Source of the DNA: Pseudonocardia benzenivorans CB1190
Lineage (GTDB): Bacteria > Actinomycetota > Actinomycetes > Mycobacteriales > Pseudonocardiaceae
Assembly: GCF_000196675.2 (NCBI RefSeq)
Contig: NC_015312.1
Span: 2,728,001 to 2,792,000 of the forward strand
Direction: 5' to 3'
DNA: 64,000 bases
Notes under the pieces: generated by a model
Databases searched by the model: none
What the model was told of the DNA's origin: nothing
Seen by the model: only the letters and a program-made list of their open reading frames with translations
Shown here: positions 49,020 to 58,929 of the stretch, in pieces
How the letters are laid out: every line of letters begins with the position of its first letter
How positions within the stretch are numbered: the first letter of the stretch is position 1
Position numbers and translations under genes: made by a program

Positions 49020-49124
49020 TCAGCCGCGGACGAGACCGGGACGACAGCTACGGCAACCGCGGTCGCCACGGGTGTCGCGGGGCCGGGACAGCACGCTGCG
49101 CTGGGAGACGTGAACCGTGCTCAC
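49020..49124 (-). CDS. Candidate 34-residue leader ORF upstream of the LLM/DapA operon
   Basis: A short frame starts at GTG 49124 with GAGGAGG ending four bases upstream and runs 34 codons to TGA at 49020. It lies between the candidate promoter (49,161-49,189) and the DapA-like gene, so it would be translated first from the operon mRNA. The peptide begins STVHVSQRSVLSRP and carries a late CRSC (Cys codons TGC and TGT) followed by PGLVRG. After its stop the leader can fold short hairpins, for example GCGCC/GGCGC and GCATCG/CGATGC. Ribosome-dependent attenuation responding to Cys or Arg supply is a reasonable hypothesis; chance cannot be excluded for so short a frame. Confidence 0.45.
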   Translation of the reverse strand: MSTVHVSQRSVLSRPRDTRGDRGCRSCRPGLVRG

Positions 49125-49160
49125 GAAACCTCCTCGCCCGTCGTCGGTCGGTCGAAACCG

Positions 49161-49189
49161 ACAGTAAGTGAGGACCGGGCCATGTGCAA
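49161..49189 (-). promoter_or_regulatory. Promoter of the LLM/DapA/P450 operon
   Basis: On the minus strand TTGCAC (49189-49184) and TACTGT (49166-49161) are separated by exactly 17 bp, close to the sigma-70-type consensus. Transcription would start near 49,154, about 30 nt before the leader ORF. The -35 box touches the first base of the palindromic operator at 49,189-49,220. Confidence 0.7.
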
Positions 49190-49220
49190 GACGCGTGTCG
49201 ACACGTGTCTACACGCGTCT
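49189..49220. promoter_or_regulatory. 32-bp near-perfect palindrome, probable GntR operator
   Basis: AGACGCGTGT (49189-49198) is exactly inverted as ACACGCGTCT (49211-49220). The centre is GACACGTGTC, itself a perfect palindrome, so 30 of 32 positions are symmetric. It also reads as two adjoining 10-bp sites, GTGTCGACAC and GTGTCTACAC, of the form bound by FadR-type GntR proteins. It lies between the operon promoter and the divergent GntR gene. Confidence 0.8.
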
Positions 49221-49319
49221 ACGTAATGGACGTGCGAGCTGGATTGTGCGGACACGTCCCGTACTCTGTGGCCGTCGATGTCGGGTCGGGCCGCACGGTC
49301 CGGCTGGTGAGGGGGACCC

Positions 49320-49979
49320 GTGGCCGCACCCGTGCAGGCAGCCAACGCCGGCGAGTCGCAGTACCTCGTGCTGCGCGACGAGATCGTCGGTGGCGCCCTG
49401 CCGCCCGGGACGACGCTGCTGGAGACCGTGCTCGCCACCCGGCTCGGCGTGGGGCGCGCCCCGGTGCGCGAGGCGATCCTGCGACTGGAGTGCGACGGGC
49501 TCGTCGTTCGCGGCCAGCGAGGACCGCAGGTCCGGACGCTGACCGCGCCGGAGGTCGTCGAGATCTACCAGGCCCGCATCGCGCTGGAGGCCGAGGCCGC
49601 CGCGTCCGCCGCCGCGCACCGGTCGGCGCTCGATCTGGCCCGGCTGCGCCACGTCCACGAGGAGGCCGGCGCCGCGACCGACCCCGACCAGATGCGCGCG
49701 CTGCACGGGCGCTGGCACGCGGTCCTGCGGCAGGCCTGCCACAACCCGACGATCACCGGCATCCTCGAACGCCTCGCGCTGCAGCTCGCCCTCTACGACA
49801 GCGTCGACATGTCGCGCAACCCGAACCTCGAGTCGACCGACGACGAGCACGCCGAGGTCCTCGACGCTATCGCCGAGGGCGACCAGGACCGGGCCCGCAC
49901 CGTCCTGCGGGCCCACCTCGAGCGCACCCGCGACGTCCGGATCGCCGCGCTCGTCCGGGAGGAGAGCTCGACGGGCTGA
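49320..49979 (+). CDS. GntR-family regulator (FadR/FCD subfamily)
   Basis: A 219-residue regulator with an N-terminal winged helix (LLETVLATRLGVGRAPVREAILRLECDGLV, about residues 36-65) and a C-terminal helical FCD effector domain that usually binds a carboxylate through a metal. GTG 49320 follows GAGGGGGACCC. It is divergent from the DapA/cyclase/LLM operon, and the interval holds a strong palindrome of GntR type. It is therefore the probable ligand-responsive repressor of that operon, with an organic acid intermediate as inducer. Confidence 0.92.
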   Translation: MAAPVQAANAGESQYLVLRDEIVGGALPPGTTLLETVLATRLGVGRAPVREAILRLECDGLVVRGQRGPQVRTLTAPEVVEIYQARIALEAEAAASAAAHRSALDLARLRHVHEEAGAATDPDQMRALHGRWHAVLRQACHNPTITGILERLALQLALYDSVDMSRNPNLESTDDEHAEVLDAIAEGDQDRARTVLRAHLERTRDVRIAALVREESSTG

Positions 49980-50078
49980 GCGGCGGTCGCGCCGGGCGGG
50001 CGAAGGTTTGGGATTCGCCCGGAACGGTGATCACCCGTCCGGGCCGGTGGCCGGACCGGCAGACGGGAGATGCACGCG

Positions 50079-50576
50079 ATGACCTCCGACGGCACGATCC
50101 TGGTCGCGGTCGAGAAGCCCGAGCCCGACGTGGTCGTCGTCCGGGTGGCGGGCACGCTCGACCGCACCACGTCCACCCGGCTGCTGCGGGTCGTCGAGAT
50201 GCAGGTCCACGTGCCGGGGCTGATCCGTCGGGTGCGGCCGCGCCGCGTCCTCGTCGACCTCGCGTCGGTGAGCCGGGTCGACGCGCACGGCCTGTGCGCG
50301 CTGCGTCGTGCCGAGTCGCTCGCGCGGCGCGGCGGGGTCCGGCTGCAGGTCACCGGGCTCGCCGACCGGCGTGACGTGCTGCCCGGCGAGGTCGTCGAGG
50401 TGCTCGACGCCCTCGACGCCTGCGCCTCGTTGGAGGACGCCCTCGCCGCCGCCCTTCCGGTGGGCTCGCTGCGGGAGGTGGGGATCGTGGTCGCCGGGAG
50501 CGGGGTGCCCGCGGGCGACGTCGGCCGGGCCGTCGCGGCCGAGGAACCGGATCCGGAGCTGGCCCCGGCCTCGTGA
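50079..50576 (+). CDS. STAS-domain protein (anti-sigma-factor antagonist-like)
   Basis: A 165-residue STAS protein. The conserved core VVVVRVAGTLDRTTSTRLLRVVE and the loop VDLASVSRVDAHGLCALRRAE place a Ser/Asp region where SpoIIAA-type antagonists are phosphorylated; here the position around SVSRVDAHG lacks the standard D-S-S/T-G serine. ATG 50079 is preferred to 50070 because GGGAG is nine bases upstream of the former. It may bind an anti-sigma kinase elsewhere in the genome. It is convergent with another STAS gene 69 bp away. Confidence 0.86.
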   Translation: MTSDGTILVAVEKPEPDVVVVRVAGTLDRTTSTRLLRVVEMQVHVPGLIRRVRPRRVLVDLASVSRVDAHGLCALRRAESLARRGGVRLQVTGLADRRDVLPGEVVEVLDALDACASLEDALAAALPVGSLREVGIVVAGSGVPAGDVGRAVAAEEPDPELAPAS

Positions 50577-50645
50577 CGTTCGCGCCGCGCTCGGTGGGCT
50601 CGCCCGCGGGTTCGTCGGGCGGGGCGTGGGCCGGGGTCGGTGTCC

Positions 50646-51083
50646 TCAGCCGTCGGTGTCCTCGGCGACGCCCTCGGGGGCGCCGTCGAGGGAGCTGACG
50701 AGGTCGAGGGTGGCGTCGACCTCGGTGAGCGTGAGCGGCCGCATCACGACGTGGTCGCTGCGGTCCACCACGACCCGCACGTGCCGGCCGCGGGCAACGG
50801 CGAGCTGGTGCACCCGGATCAGCGCGCTGATCCCACGGGAGCCGAGGAACGTCACGCCCCGCAGGTCGACGACGACGTCGGCGCCGGCGTCGAGGACCTC
50901 CGTCGCGGTGCTGACCAGCGCCGACGCCTCCGGGGCGTCGACGTCACCGACCAGCCGCAGGCCCTGAACCGACGCCGACACCTCGGCCCGGAACAGCGCT
51001 CCGGAGCGGGCGCCGTGGTCGGGTACGTCGATCCAGTGCAGTCCGTCGCCGTCGGCGAGCGGAGCGGGGGAGACGGGCGGCAC
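50646..51083 (-). CDS. STAS-domain protein (anti-sigma-factor antagonist-like)
   Basis: A 145-residue STAS protein with QGLRLVGDVDAPEASALVSTATEV and VVVDLRGVTFLGSRGISALIRVH. The FLGSRGISAL segment holds the Ser expected to be the phosphorylation site of a SpoIIAA-like antagonist, and the C-terminal HVVMRPLTLTEVDATLDLV is typical. GTG 51083 has AAAGGA upstream. Two STAS genes face each other without a partner RsbW-like kinase in the window. Confidence 0.86.
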   Translation of the reverse strand: MPPVSPAPLADGDGLHWIDVPDHGARSGALFRAEVSASVQGLRLVGDVDAPEASALVSTATEVLDAGADVVVDLRGVTFLGSRGISALIRVHQLAVARGRHVRVVVDRSDHVVMRPLTLTEVDATLDLVSSLDGAPEGVAEDTDG

Positions 51084-51273
51084 GGGGGTCCTTTCGGCTG
51101 CTCCGGGCGGGGCCGCTGGGGTCGGCGCGGGCCGGAGGCGGACGTGAAGCGGTCGTCGCGGGTACCCGGAAGCACATTGCTCGACCGCCGGACGCCCGCT
51201 CACGATATCCGCGTCCGCGTCCCGGTGCGCGCGGCGCAACGCCGAATCCGCCGGTCGGAGGCCCGCCGCACCC

Positions 51274-51337
51274 TCGAACAGGCGCGCCTCTCGAACAGGC
51301 GCGCCTCGGTCAGTCGCGCCTCGGTCAGTCGCGCAGG
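51274..51337. repeat. Nested tandem duplications at the 3' end of a MarR gene
   Basis: TCGAACAGGCGCGCCTC occurs twice in exact tandem (51274-51290 and 51291-51307). It is followed by GGTCAGTCGCGCCTC (51308-51322) and a near copy GGTCAGTCGCGCAGG (51323-51337), the latter covering the MarR stop codon. The region is the 3' tail duplicated downstream, probably by replication slippage. Confidence 0.85.
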
Positions 51338-51783
51338 GAGCCGAGGATCCGGGCGAGCTCGGCGCGGTCGCCCGCGTCCAGGCCGCGGAAGAACTCCTCC
51401 GCCTCGGCGGCGCGGGCGGCGCGGATGCCGTCGGCGACCTCGCGTCCGCGCGCCGTGACCCGGACCAGCGTGGCGCGCCGGTCGGCGGGGTCCGGGGCGC
51501 GTTCGACGAGGCCGCGCTCCTCGAGGTCGTCGACGACCTCGGTCGCCGACCGCGGTGCGATCCGCAGCTGCTCGGACAGCGCGCCCGGCCGCATGTCGCC
51601 GTTGCGGGCCAGCACTCCGAGCGCGCGTGACTGCCCGGGTGTGACGTCCCAGGGTGCGAGGGCGTCCTTGGAGAGGCGGCGCAGCCGCCGGGCGACGGCC
51701 CAGAACGTCTCGGCCAGCGAGTCGTCGCCGGGCTCGTCGGCGGTGACGGGGCGGGGCCCGGCGGTCGGACGGTCACCGGTCAC
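51325..51783 (-). CDS. MarR-family transcriptional regulator
   Basis: A 152-residue MarR protein with winged helix MRPGALSEQLRIAPRSATEVVDDLEERGLVERAPDPADRRATLVRVT, the DPADRR wing intact. GTG 51783 lies 79 bp from the divergent ABC exporter gene, and a palindrome of MarR type sits between them. It probably represses the exporter and itself. The last codons lie inside a tandem duplication. Confidence 0.9.
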   Translation of the reverse strand: MTGDRPTAGPRPVTADEPGDDSLAETFWAVARRLRRLSKDALAPWDVTPGQSRALGVLARNGDMRPGALSEQLRIAPRSATEVVDDLEERGLVERAPDPADRRATLVRVTARGREVADGIRAARAAEAEEFFRGLDAGDRAELARILGSLRD

Positions 51784-51819
51784 GGGAACAAACTACCAGC
51801 AGGTCGTGTTGCAGCCTCA

Positions 51820-51838
51820 TGTTGAGGTAACCTCAGCA
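51820..51838. promoter_or_regulatory. MarR-type operator before the ABC exporter
   Basis: TGTTGAGGTAACCTCAGCA is symmetric at 16 of 19 positions, with core TGAGGTAACCTCA. It is centred between the divergent MarR and ABC exporter genes. Dimeric winged-helix regulators of the MarR and PadR types bind such sites. Confidence 0.7.
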
Positions 51839-51862
51839 AGTCTCTACCGAGAGGGGACCGGC

Positions 51863-53677
51863 TTGGATCCCACCATGAGCGGCGTCACCGTCGCCGCGGA
51901 CCGCCCGCGCCGCGGCGGTCGTACCGTCACCGCCGCCGAGAAGGAGCAGGCCCGGCGGGTCTCGCTGCGCCGCATCGGTCGGCTGTTCGCCCCGTACCGG
52001 ACCCAGCTCGTGATCGTCACGGCGATCATCGTCGCGTCCTCGGTCGTCGGGATGGCCTCGCCGTTCCTGCTGCGGGCCGTCATCGACCGCGCGCTCCCCG
52101 AGCGCGACGTCGCGCTCCTCGTCGCGCTGGCCGCCGGGATGGTCGCCGTCGCCGCGCTGACCTCGGCGTTCGGCGTCGTCCAGACCTGGATCAGCACCAA
52201 GATCGGCCAGCAGGTCATGCACCGGCTGCGCACCGACGTCTTCGCCCACCTGCAGCGGCAGTCCATCGCCTTCTTCACGCGCACCCGCACGGGCGAGGTG
52301 CAGTCGCGCATCACCAACGACATCGGCGGGATGCAGTCGGTCGTCACCTCGACCGCCACGTCCATCGCCGCCAACCTCACCACCGCCGTGGCGACGATCG
52401 TCGCGATGGCCGCGCTGTCCTGGCAGCTCCTGCTCGTCTCGCTGGTGGTCATGCCGCCCGCGATCTACCTGACCCGACGTGTCGCACGGATGCGCCGCGC
52501 GATCACCGCCGAGCAGCAGCGCGAGCTCGCCGACCTCAACGTCACCGTCGAGGAGGGCCTGTCGATCAGCGGCGTCCAGCTCACCAAGACGATGGGCAGC
52601 GGCCCCGCGCTCGTCGCGCGGTTCACCGAGTCCTCCGCACGGCTCACCGATCTCGAGCTGCGCAGCCAGCTCGCCGGGCGCTGGCGGATGGCGTCGATGA
52701 GCGTCATCTTCGCGGCGATCCCGGCGGTCATCTACGTCGGAGCCGGTCTGCCGGTCACCGCGGGCACGATGACCATCGGCACGCTGATCGCGTTCACGAC
52801 GCTGCAGGGCTCGCTGTTCCGTCCGCTCACCGGTCTGCTCAACGTCGGCGTCTCGATCGTGAGCTCGCTCGCGCTGTTCGCCCGCATCTTCGAGTACCTC
52901 GACCTGACCGTCGAGGTCGACGACCCGGCCGAGCCCGTCGACGTCGACCCGGCGCAGGTCGCGGGCCACGTCCGGTTCTCCGATGTCACCTACGCCTACC
53001 CCGGCAGCGACTCCGCGGCCGTCGCCGGCGTCACACTCGACGTCCCGGCGGGCTCGACGCTCGCGCTCGTCGGCGAGACGGGCTCGGGGAAGAGCACCCT
53101 CGCGGGCCTCGTCGCCCGGCTGCAGGACCCGACCGGCGGGCGGATCACGATCGACGGCATCGACCTGCGCGACATGCGGCTGGCCGACCTCGCCCGGATC
53201 GTCGGCATGGTCAGCCAGGAGACCTACCTGCTGCACACGACCGTCCGGGAGAACCTGCGGCACGCCAAGCCCGACGCGACCGACGCCGAGATCGAGGCCG
53301 CCGCGCGCGCGGCCCAGGTCCACGACCTGATCGCGGGCCTGCCCGACGGGTACGACACCGTCGTCGGGTCCCGCGGCCACCGGTTCTCCGGCGGGGAGAA
53401 GCAGCGCATCGCGATCGCCCGGACGTTGCTGCGCGACCCGCGGGTGCTCGTCCTCGACGAGGCGACCAGCGCGCTCGACACCGAGACCGAGCGGGCCGTG
53501 CAGCAGGCCTTCGACACCCTGTCGCGCGGCCGCACCACCATCACCATCGCCCACCGGCTCTCGACGGTGCGCGGCGCCGACCGGATCGCCGTCGTCGACC
53601 AGGGCCGCATCGTCGAGTCCGGGACGCACGACGAGCTCGTGGCCCGCAACGGGCGCTACGCGGCGCTGGCGACGTGA
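51863..53677 (+). CDS. ABC exporter, fused membrane and ATPase domains
   Basis: A 604-residue half-transporter. Six membrane helices occupy about residues 45-340, with coupling-helix region RTRTGEVQSRITNDIGGMQ. The ATPase domain has Walker A GETGSGKST at 404-412, the Q-loop in MVSQETYLLHTTVRENL, signature FSGGEKQRIAIA, Walker B VLVLDEATSALD and switch His in IAHRLST. It should act as a homodimer, or as a heterodimer with a partner encoded elsewhere. TTG 51863 is preferred because GAGGGG lies six bases upstream; ATG 51875 is the alternative. Multidrug or lipid export is the usual role, here under MarR control. Confidence 0.9.
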   Translation: MDPTMSGVTVAADRPRRGGRTVTAAEKEQARRVSLRRIGRLFAPYRTQLVIVTAIIVASSVVGMASPFLLRAVIDRALPERDVALLVALAAGMVAVAALTSAFGVVQTWISTKIGQQVMHRLRTDVFAHLQRQSIAFFTRTRTGEVQSRITNDIGGMQSVVTSTATSIAANLTTAVATIVAMAALSWQLLLVSLVVMPPAIYLTRRVARMRRAITAEQQRELADLNVTVEEGLSISGVQLTKTMGSGPALVARFTESSARLTDLELRSQLAGRWRMASMSVIFAAIPAVIYVGAGLPVTAGTMTIGTLIAFTTLQGSLFRPLTGLLNVGVSIVSSLALFARIFEYLDLTVEVDDPAEPVDVDPAQVAGHVRFSDVTYAYPGSDSAAVAGVTLDVPAGSTLALVGETGSGKSTLAGLVARLQDPTGGRITIDGIDLRDMRLADLARIVGMVSQETYLLHTTVRENLRHAKPDATDAEIEAAARAAQVHDLIAGLPDGYDTVVGSRGHRFSGGEKQRIAIARTLLRDPRVLVLDEATSALDTETERAVQQAFDTLSRGRTTITIAHRLSTVRGADRIAVVDQGRIVESGTHDELVARNGRYAALAT

Positions 53678-53729
53678 CCGGCCGCCGGGCGGACGGCATG
53701 CGGGGTCGTCGATCCGGGTACCGGCCATC

Positions 53730-54809
53730 GTGCACGACGACGACCTCCCGCCCGGACCGACCCGTTCGGACCCGTCGGGTCCGGGCTGGACCCGGCAGCG
53801 GCGCGGGAAGGGCTGGAGCTACTCCGACGACCGCGGCCGGGTGATCACCGACCCGCTGGTCCGCAGCCGGATCGGGCAGCTGGCGATCCCGCCGGCGTGG
53901 CGCGAGGTCTGGATCGCGCCCGACGAGAGCGGGCACATCCAGGCCGTCGGCACCGACGACGCCGGCCGCCGCCAGTACCTGTACCACCCCGCATGGCGGG
54001 AGGCGCGCGACCGGGAGAAGCACGACCGCGCCCTGCTGCTCGGGACGCGGATGCCGCGGGTGCGGGCCGAGATCGCGGCGCGGCTGACGGAGTCCGGGCT
54101 GGGGGCACGCCGGGTCCTCGCCGCGGGCCTGCGGATGCTCGACCTCGGGGTCTTCCGCGCGGGCGGCGAGCAGTACGCCCCGGACAACCCGGACGACGAC
54201 GGCACGTTCGGCCTCGCCACCCTGCTGCGCGACCACGTCAGCCTGAATCGCGGTGCCGTCCTCGTCGACTACCCGGCCAAGGGCGGGGTGCAGCGGTCGG
54301 TGCGGCTCGCGGACCCGGAGCTGCACAGGGTGGTCGGGTCGCTGCGCCGCCGGCGCGGTGGGGGGCCGGAGCTGCTGGCGTTCCGCAACGGCTCCGGCCG
54401 GTCGCGGGGCGACTGGCACGACGTCACGACGGCCGACCTCAACGCCGCGGTCAAGGAGCTCGCCGGCGCCGAGATGACCTGCAAGGACCTGCGGACCTGG
54501 AACGCGACGGTGCTCGCCGCCGTGGACCTCGCCGCCCGCAGCCGCGACGGCGTCCCCGACGCGCAGCGGGCCCGCACCCGCGAGGTGCGGCGCACGATGG
54601 AGGCGGTGTCGGACCACCTCGGCAACACCCCGGCCGTGGCCCGGGCATCCTATGTGGATCCGCGGGTCGTGGAGCGCTACGAGGACGGCCGCACGATCCT
54701 GCGGGCACTGCGCCGGGTCGGGGACGTCACCTCGGAGGCGGGGTCGGTCGACGCCCGCTCACGCGACATCCTCGACCGGGCCGTCGTCCGGCTCATCAGG
54801 AAGGGCTGA
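53730..54809 (+). CDS. Type IB DNA topoisomerase
   Basis: A 359-residue bacterial/poxvirus-type topoisomerase IB. The nucleophile is Tyr308 in ARASYVDPRV. Other active-site regions are LRMLDLGVFRAGGEQYA, TFGLATLL, and CKDLRTWNATVLAA, which contains the catalytic Arg. It relaxes supercoils through a 3'-phosphotyrosyl intermediate. The start GTG 53730 lies 52 bp after the ABC gene. Such enzymes are sporadic in actinobacteria. A family B palindrome follows its stop by 46 bp. Confidence 0.93.
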   Translation: MHDDDLPPGPTRSDPSGPGWTRQRRGKGWSYSDDRGRVITDPLVRSRIGQLAIPPAWREVWIAPDESGHIQAVGTDDAGRRQYLYHPAWREARDREKHDRALLLGTRMPRVRAEIAARLTESGLGARRVLAAGLRMLDLGVFRAGGEQYAPDNPDDDGTFGLATLLRDHVSLNRGAVLVDYPAKGGVQRSVRLADPELHRVVGSLRRRRGGGPELLAFRNGSGRSRGDWHDVTTADLNAAVKELAGAEMTCKDLRTWNATVLAAVDLAARSRDGVPDAQRARTREVRRTMEAVSDHLGNTPAVARASYVDPRVVERYEDGRTILRALRRVGDVTSEAGSVDARSRDILDRAVVRLIRKG

Positions 54810-54855
54810 CCCGGCAGGCCGACCCGGAAGCCGACCCGGAACGGCCGACAGCGGT

Positions 54856-54906
54856 CGTGAGCGGCGATGGTCGCCGCAGCGTCGCCAGCGACCATCGCCA
54901 CTCACG
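54856..54906. repeat. Dispersed palindromic repeat, family B
   Basis: The left arm CGTGAGCGGCGATGGTCGC (54856-54874) pairs with the right arm GCGACCATCGCCACTCACG (54888-54906) at 18 of 19 positions around a 13-base loop. It lies between the convergent topoisomerase and DJ-1-like genes, 5 bp from the latter's stop, and may serve as a bidirectional terminator. The right arm is identical over its length to that at 42.8 kb except for the outermost base context. Confidence 0.85.
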
Positions 54907-54911
54907 GGGCG

Positions 54912-55463
54912 TCAGCCGCGGGCCGCCGCGAACTCCTGCACGATCCGGTCGCAGAAGGCCGGCAGGTCGTCGGGGTTGCGGCTGGTGGTCAGCCTGCCGT
55001 CGGTGACGACCTCCTCGTCGACGGTCGTGCCGCCGGCGTTGCGGATGTCGGTGCGCAGGCTGGGGAACGACGTCAGCGTCCGGCCCTTGACCAGGTCGGC
55101 CTCCACGAGCGTCCACGGCGCGTGGCAGATCGCGGCGACGGGGCGGTCGGCGGCGAACGTCTCCCGGACGAAGGCGAGGACGTCCTCGTCGAGCCGCAGC
55201 CGGTCGGCGTTGACCGTCCCGCCCGGCATGATCAGCGCGTCGTAGTCCGACGCCGAGACCTCCGACGCGACGCGGTCGACCGGGAACTTCCCGGCCGGTT
55301 CGATGTCGCCGTTCATCGCCTGGATGTCGCCGTCGGCGAGCGAGACCAGCTCGGTCGTCGCCCCGGCGCTCTCCACCGCCTTCCGCGGCTCGGTGAGCTC
55401 GACCTCCTCGACACCGTCGGTCGCGAGGATGGCGATGCGCAGTCCGTCCAGAGTTCCGCTCAT
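54912..55463 (-). CDS. DJ-1/PfpI-family protein
   Basis: A 183-residue class I glutamine-amidotransferase-like protein of the PfpI/YhbO group. The nucleophile is Cys113 in AAICHAPW with the adjacent His114, and the oxyanion/Glu region is in IAILATDGVEEVEL. Family members act as deglycases, hydratases or stress proteases. It is a monocistronic gene downstream of the thiolase (same strand, 41-bp gap). Confidence 0.9.
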   Translation of the reverse strand: MSGTLDGLRIAILATDGVEEVELTEPRKAVESAGATTELVSLADGDIQAMNGDIEPAGKFPVDRVASEVSASDYDALIMPGGTVNADRLRLDEDVLAFVRETFAADRPVAAICHAPWTLVEADLVKGRTLTSFPSLRTDIRNAGGTTVDEEVVTDGRLTTSRNPDDLPAFCDRIVQEFAAARG

Positions 55464-55504
55464 GGCAGCGGACGTGCCCGCCACGGTACGGGGCGAAACG
55501 CGGC

Positions 55505-56683
55505 TCAGCGGATCAGCTCGACGACGGTCGCGTTCGCGGTGCCGCCCCCCTCGCACATGGTCTGCAGGCCGTAGCGGATCCCGTTGTCGCGCATGTGGTG
55601 CACGAGACGCGTCATGAGGATCGTGCCCGAGGCCCCGAGCGGGTGCCCGACCGCGATCGCGCCGCCGAGGGGGTTGAGCACCTTGCCGTCGGGATCGTCG
55701 AGACCCAGCTCGACCTGCCACGCCAGCGGCACCGGAGCGAACGCCTCGTTGACCTCGAAGGCGCCGATGTCGGAGATCGCCAGGCCCGTGCGGGCCAGCA
55801 CCTTGCGGGTCGCGGGGATCGGGCCGGTCAGCATCATCAGCGGGTCCGCACCGCTGACGGCGCCGCCGTGGTAGCGGGCGATCGGCGTCAGGCCGAGCTC
55901 CTTCGCCCGTTCCGGAGTCGTGACCATGACGGCCGACGCGCCGTCGGAGATCTGGGAGGCGTTGCCCGCGTGGATGACCCCGTCGGCGCTGAACGAGGGC
56001 TTCAGCTTCGCGAGCGTCTCCGGCGTGGTGCCGCGACGCAGGCCCTCGTCGGCGGTGAACTCCGGCTTGCCGGGGACCTCGACGAGCTGTCCGGCGAACG
56101 CCCCGGAGTCGGTGGCGGCAGCGGCGAGCGCGTGCGAGCGGGAGGCGTACTCGTCGAGCCGGGCGCGCGAGAGGTTCCAGTGCTTCGCGATGCGCTCGGC
56201 GCCCACGCCCTGGTTGAAGTCCTGGTTCGGGAACTCGCCGGAGGTGAGGTCGGCGGCGTAGCGCTCGCGCACGAGCGGGCCGAACGGCCGGCCCAGGTCG
56301 CGGCCGGCACCCAGCGGCACCCGCGACATCGACTCGACGCCGCCCGCGACGACCAGGTCGTACTGCCCGGCCATCACCATGCCCGCGGCGAAGTCGAGCG
56401 ACGACTGGCTCGACCCGCAGGCCCGGTTGACCGTCACCCCGGGCACGGTCTCGGGCCAGCCGGCGGCGAGCACGGCGTAGCGCCCGACCTGCGCGGCCTG
56501 GTCGCCCGCCTGGTTGACGCAGCCCCAGACGACGTCGTCGACGACCGCCGGGTCGACGCCGGTCCGCTCGGCGAGCGCCCGCAGCACCGCCGCGGACAGG
56601 TCGACGGGGTGCACGTCGGCGAGGCTGCCGTTGCGCTTGCCGATGGGTGTGCGGACCGCGTCGACGATGACGGCTTCCGGCAT
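55505..56683 (-). CDS. Acetyl-CoA C-acyltransferase (thiolase)
   Basis: A 392-residue thiolase with all catalytic elements: nucleophile Cys89 in NRACGSSQSS, His in GHPLGASG near residue 347, and the second Cys377 in CEGGGTANA. It condenses or cleaves beta-ketoacyl-CoA as in fatty acid oxidation. ATG 56683 is divergent from GlgX across 140 bp that contains repeated GACCGTACGAC motifs. In contrast with the thiolase-like protein at 1354, this is a genuine thiolase. Confidence 0.93.
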   Translation of the reverse strand: MPEAVIVDAVRTPIGKRNGSLADVHPVDLSAAVLRALAERTGVDPAVVDDVVWGCVNQAGDQAAQVGRYAVLAAGWPETVPGVTVNRACGSSQSSLDFAAGMVMAGQYDLVVAGGVESMSRVPLGAGRDLGRPFGPLVRERYAADLTSGEFPNQDFNQGVGAERIAKHWNLSRARLDEYASRSHALAAAATDSGAFAGQLVEVPGKPEFTADEGLRRGTTPETLAKLKPSFSADGVIHAGNASQISDGASAVMVTTPERAKELGLTPIARYHGGAVSGADPLMMLTGPIPATRKVLARTGLAISDIGAFEVNEAFAPVPLAWQVELGLDDPDGKVLNPLGGAIAVGHPLGASGTILMTRLVHHMRDNGIRYGLQTMCEGGGTANATVVELIR

Positions 56684-56719
56684 GGTCGCTCCCGACTCTC
56701 GTGTCGTAGGGCCTTCATT

Positions 56720-56745
56720 GACCGTACGACGACCGACCGTACGAC
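56720..56745. promoter_or_regulatory. Repeated GACCGTACGAC motif upstream of the thiolase gene
   Basis: GACCGTACGAC occurs at 56720-56730 and 56735-56745, 15 bp apart, each containing the palindrome CGTACG. An inverted half-site GTCGTA is at 56703-56708. The motif lies in the divergent interval between the thiolase and glgX genes and could be a regulator site for either. TTGACC at 56718-56723 might be a -35 for glgX. Confidence 0.5.
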
Positions 56746-56823
56746 CCCGTCCGGCCGTTTCGCCGTGCCGGGCGCAACGTCACACCGCATCATCTGGGTG
56801 CGGTACGACGGTGGGAGGGGTTC

Positions 56824-58919
<2,096 letters not shown>

Positions 58920-58929
<10 letters not shown>

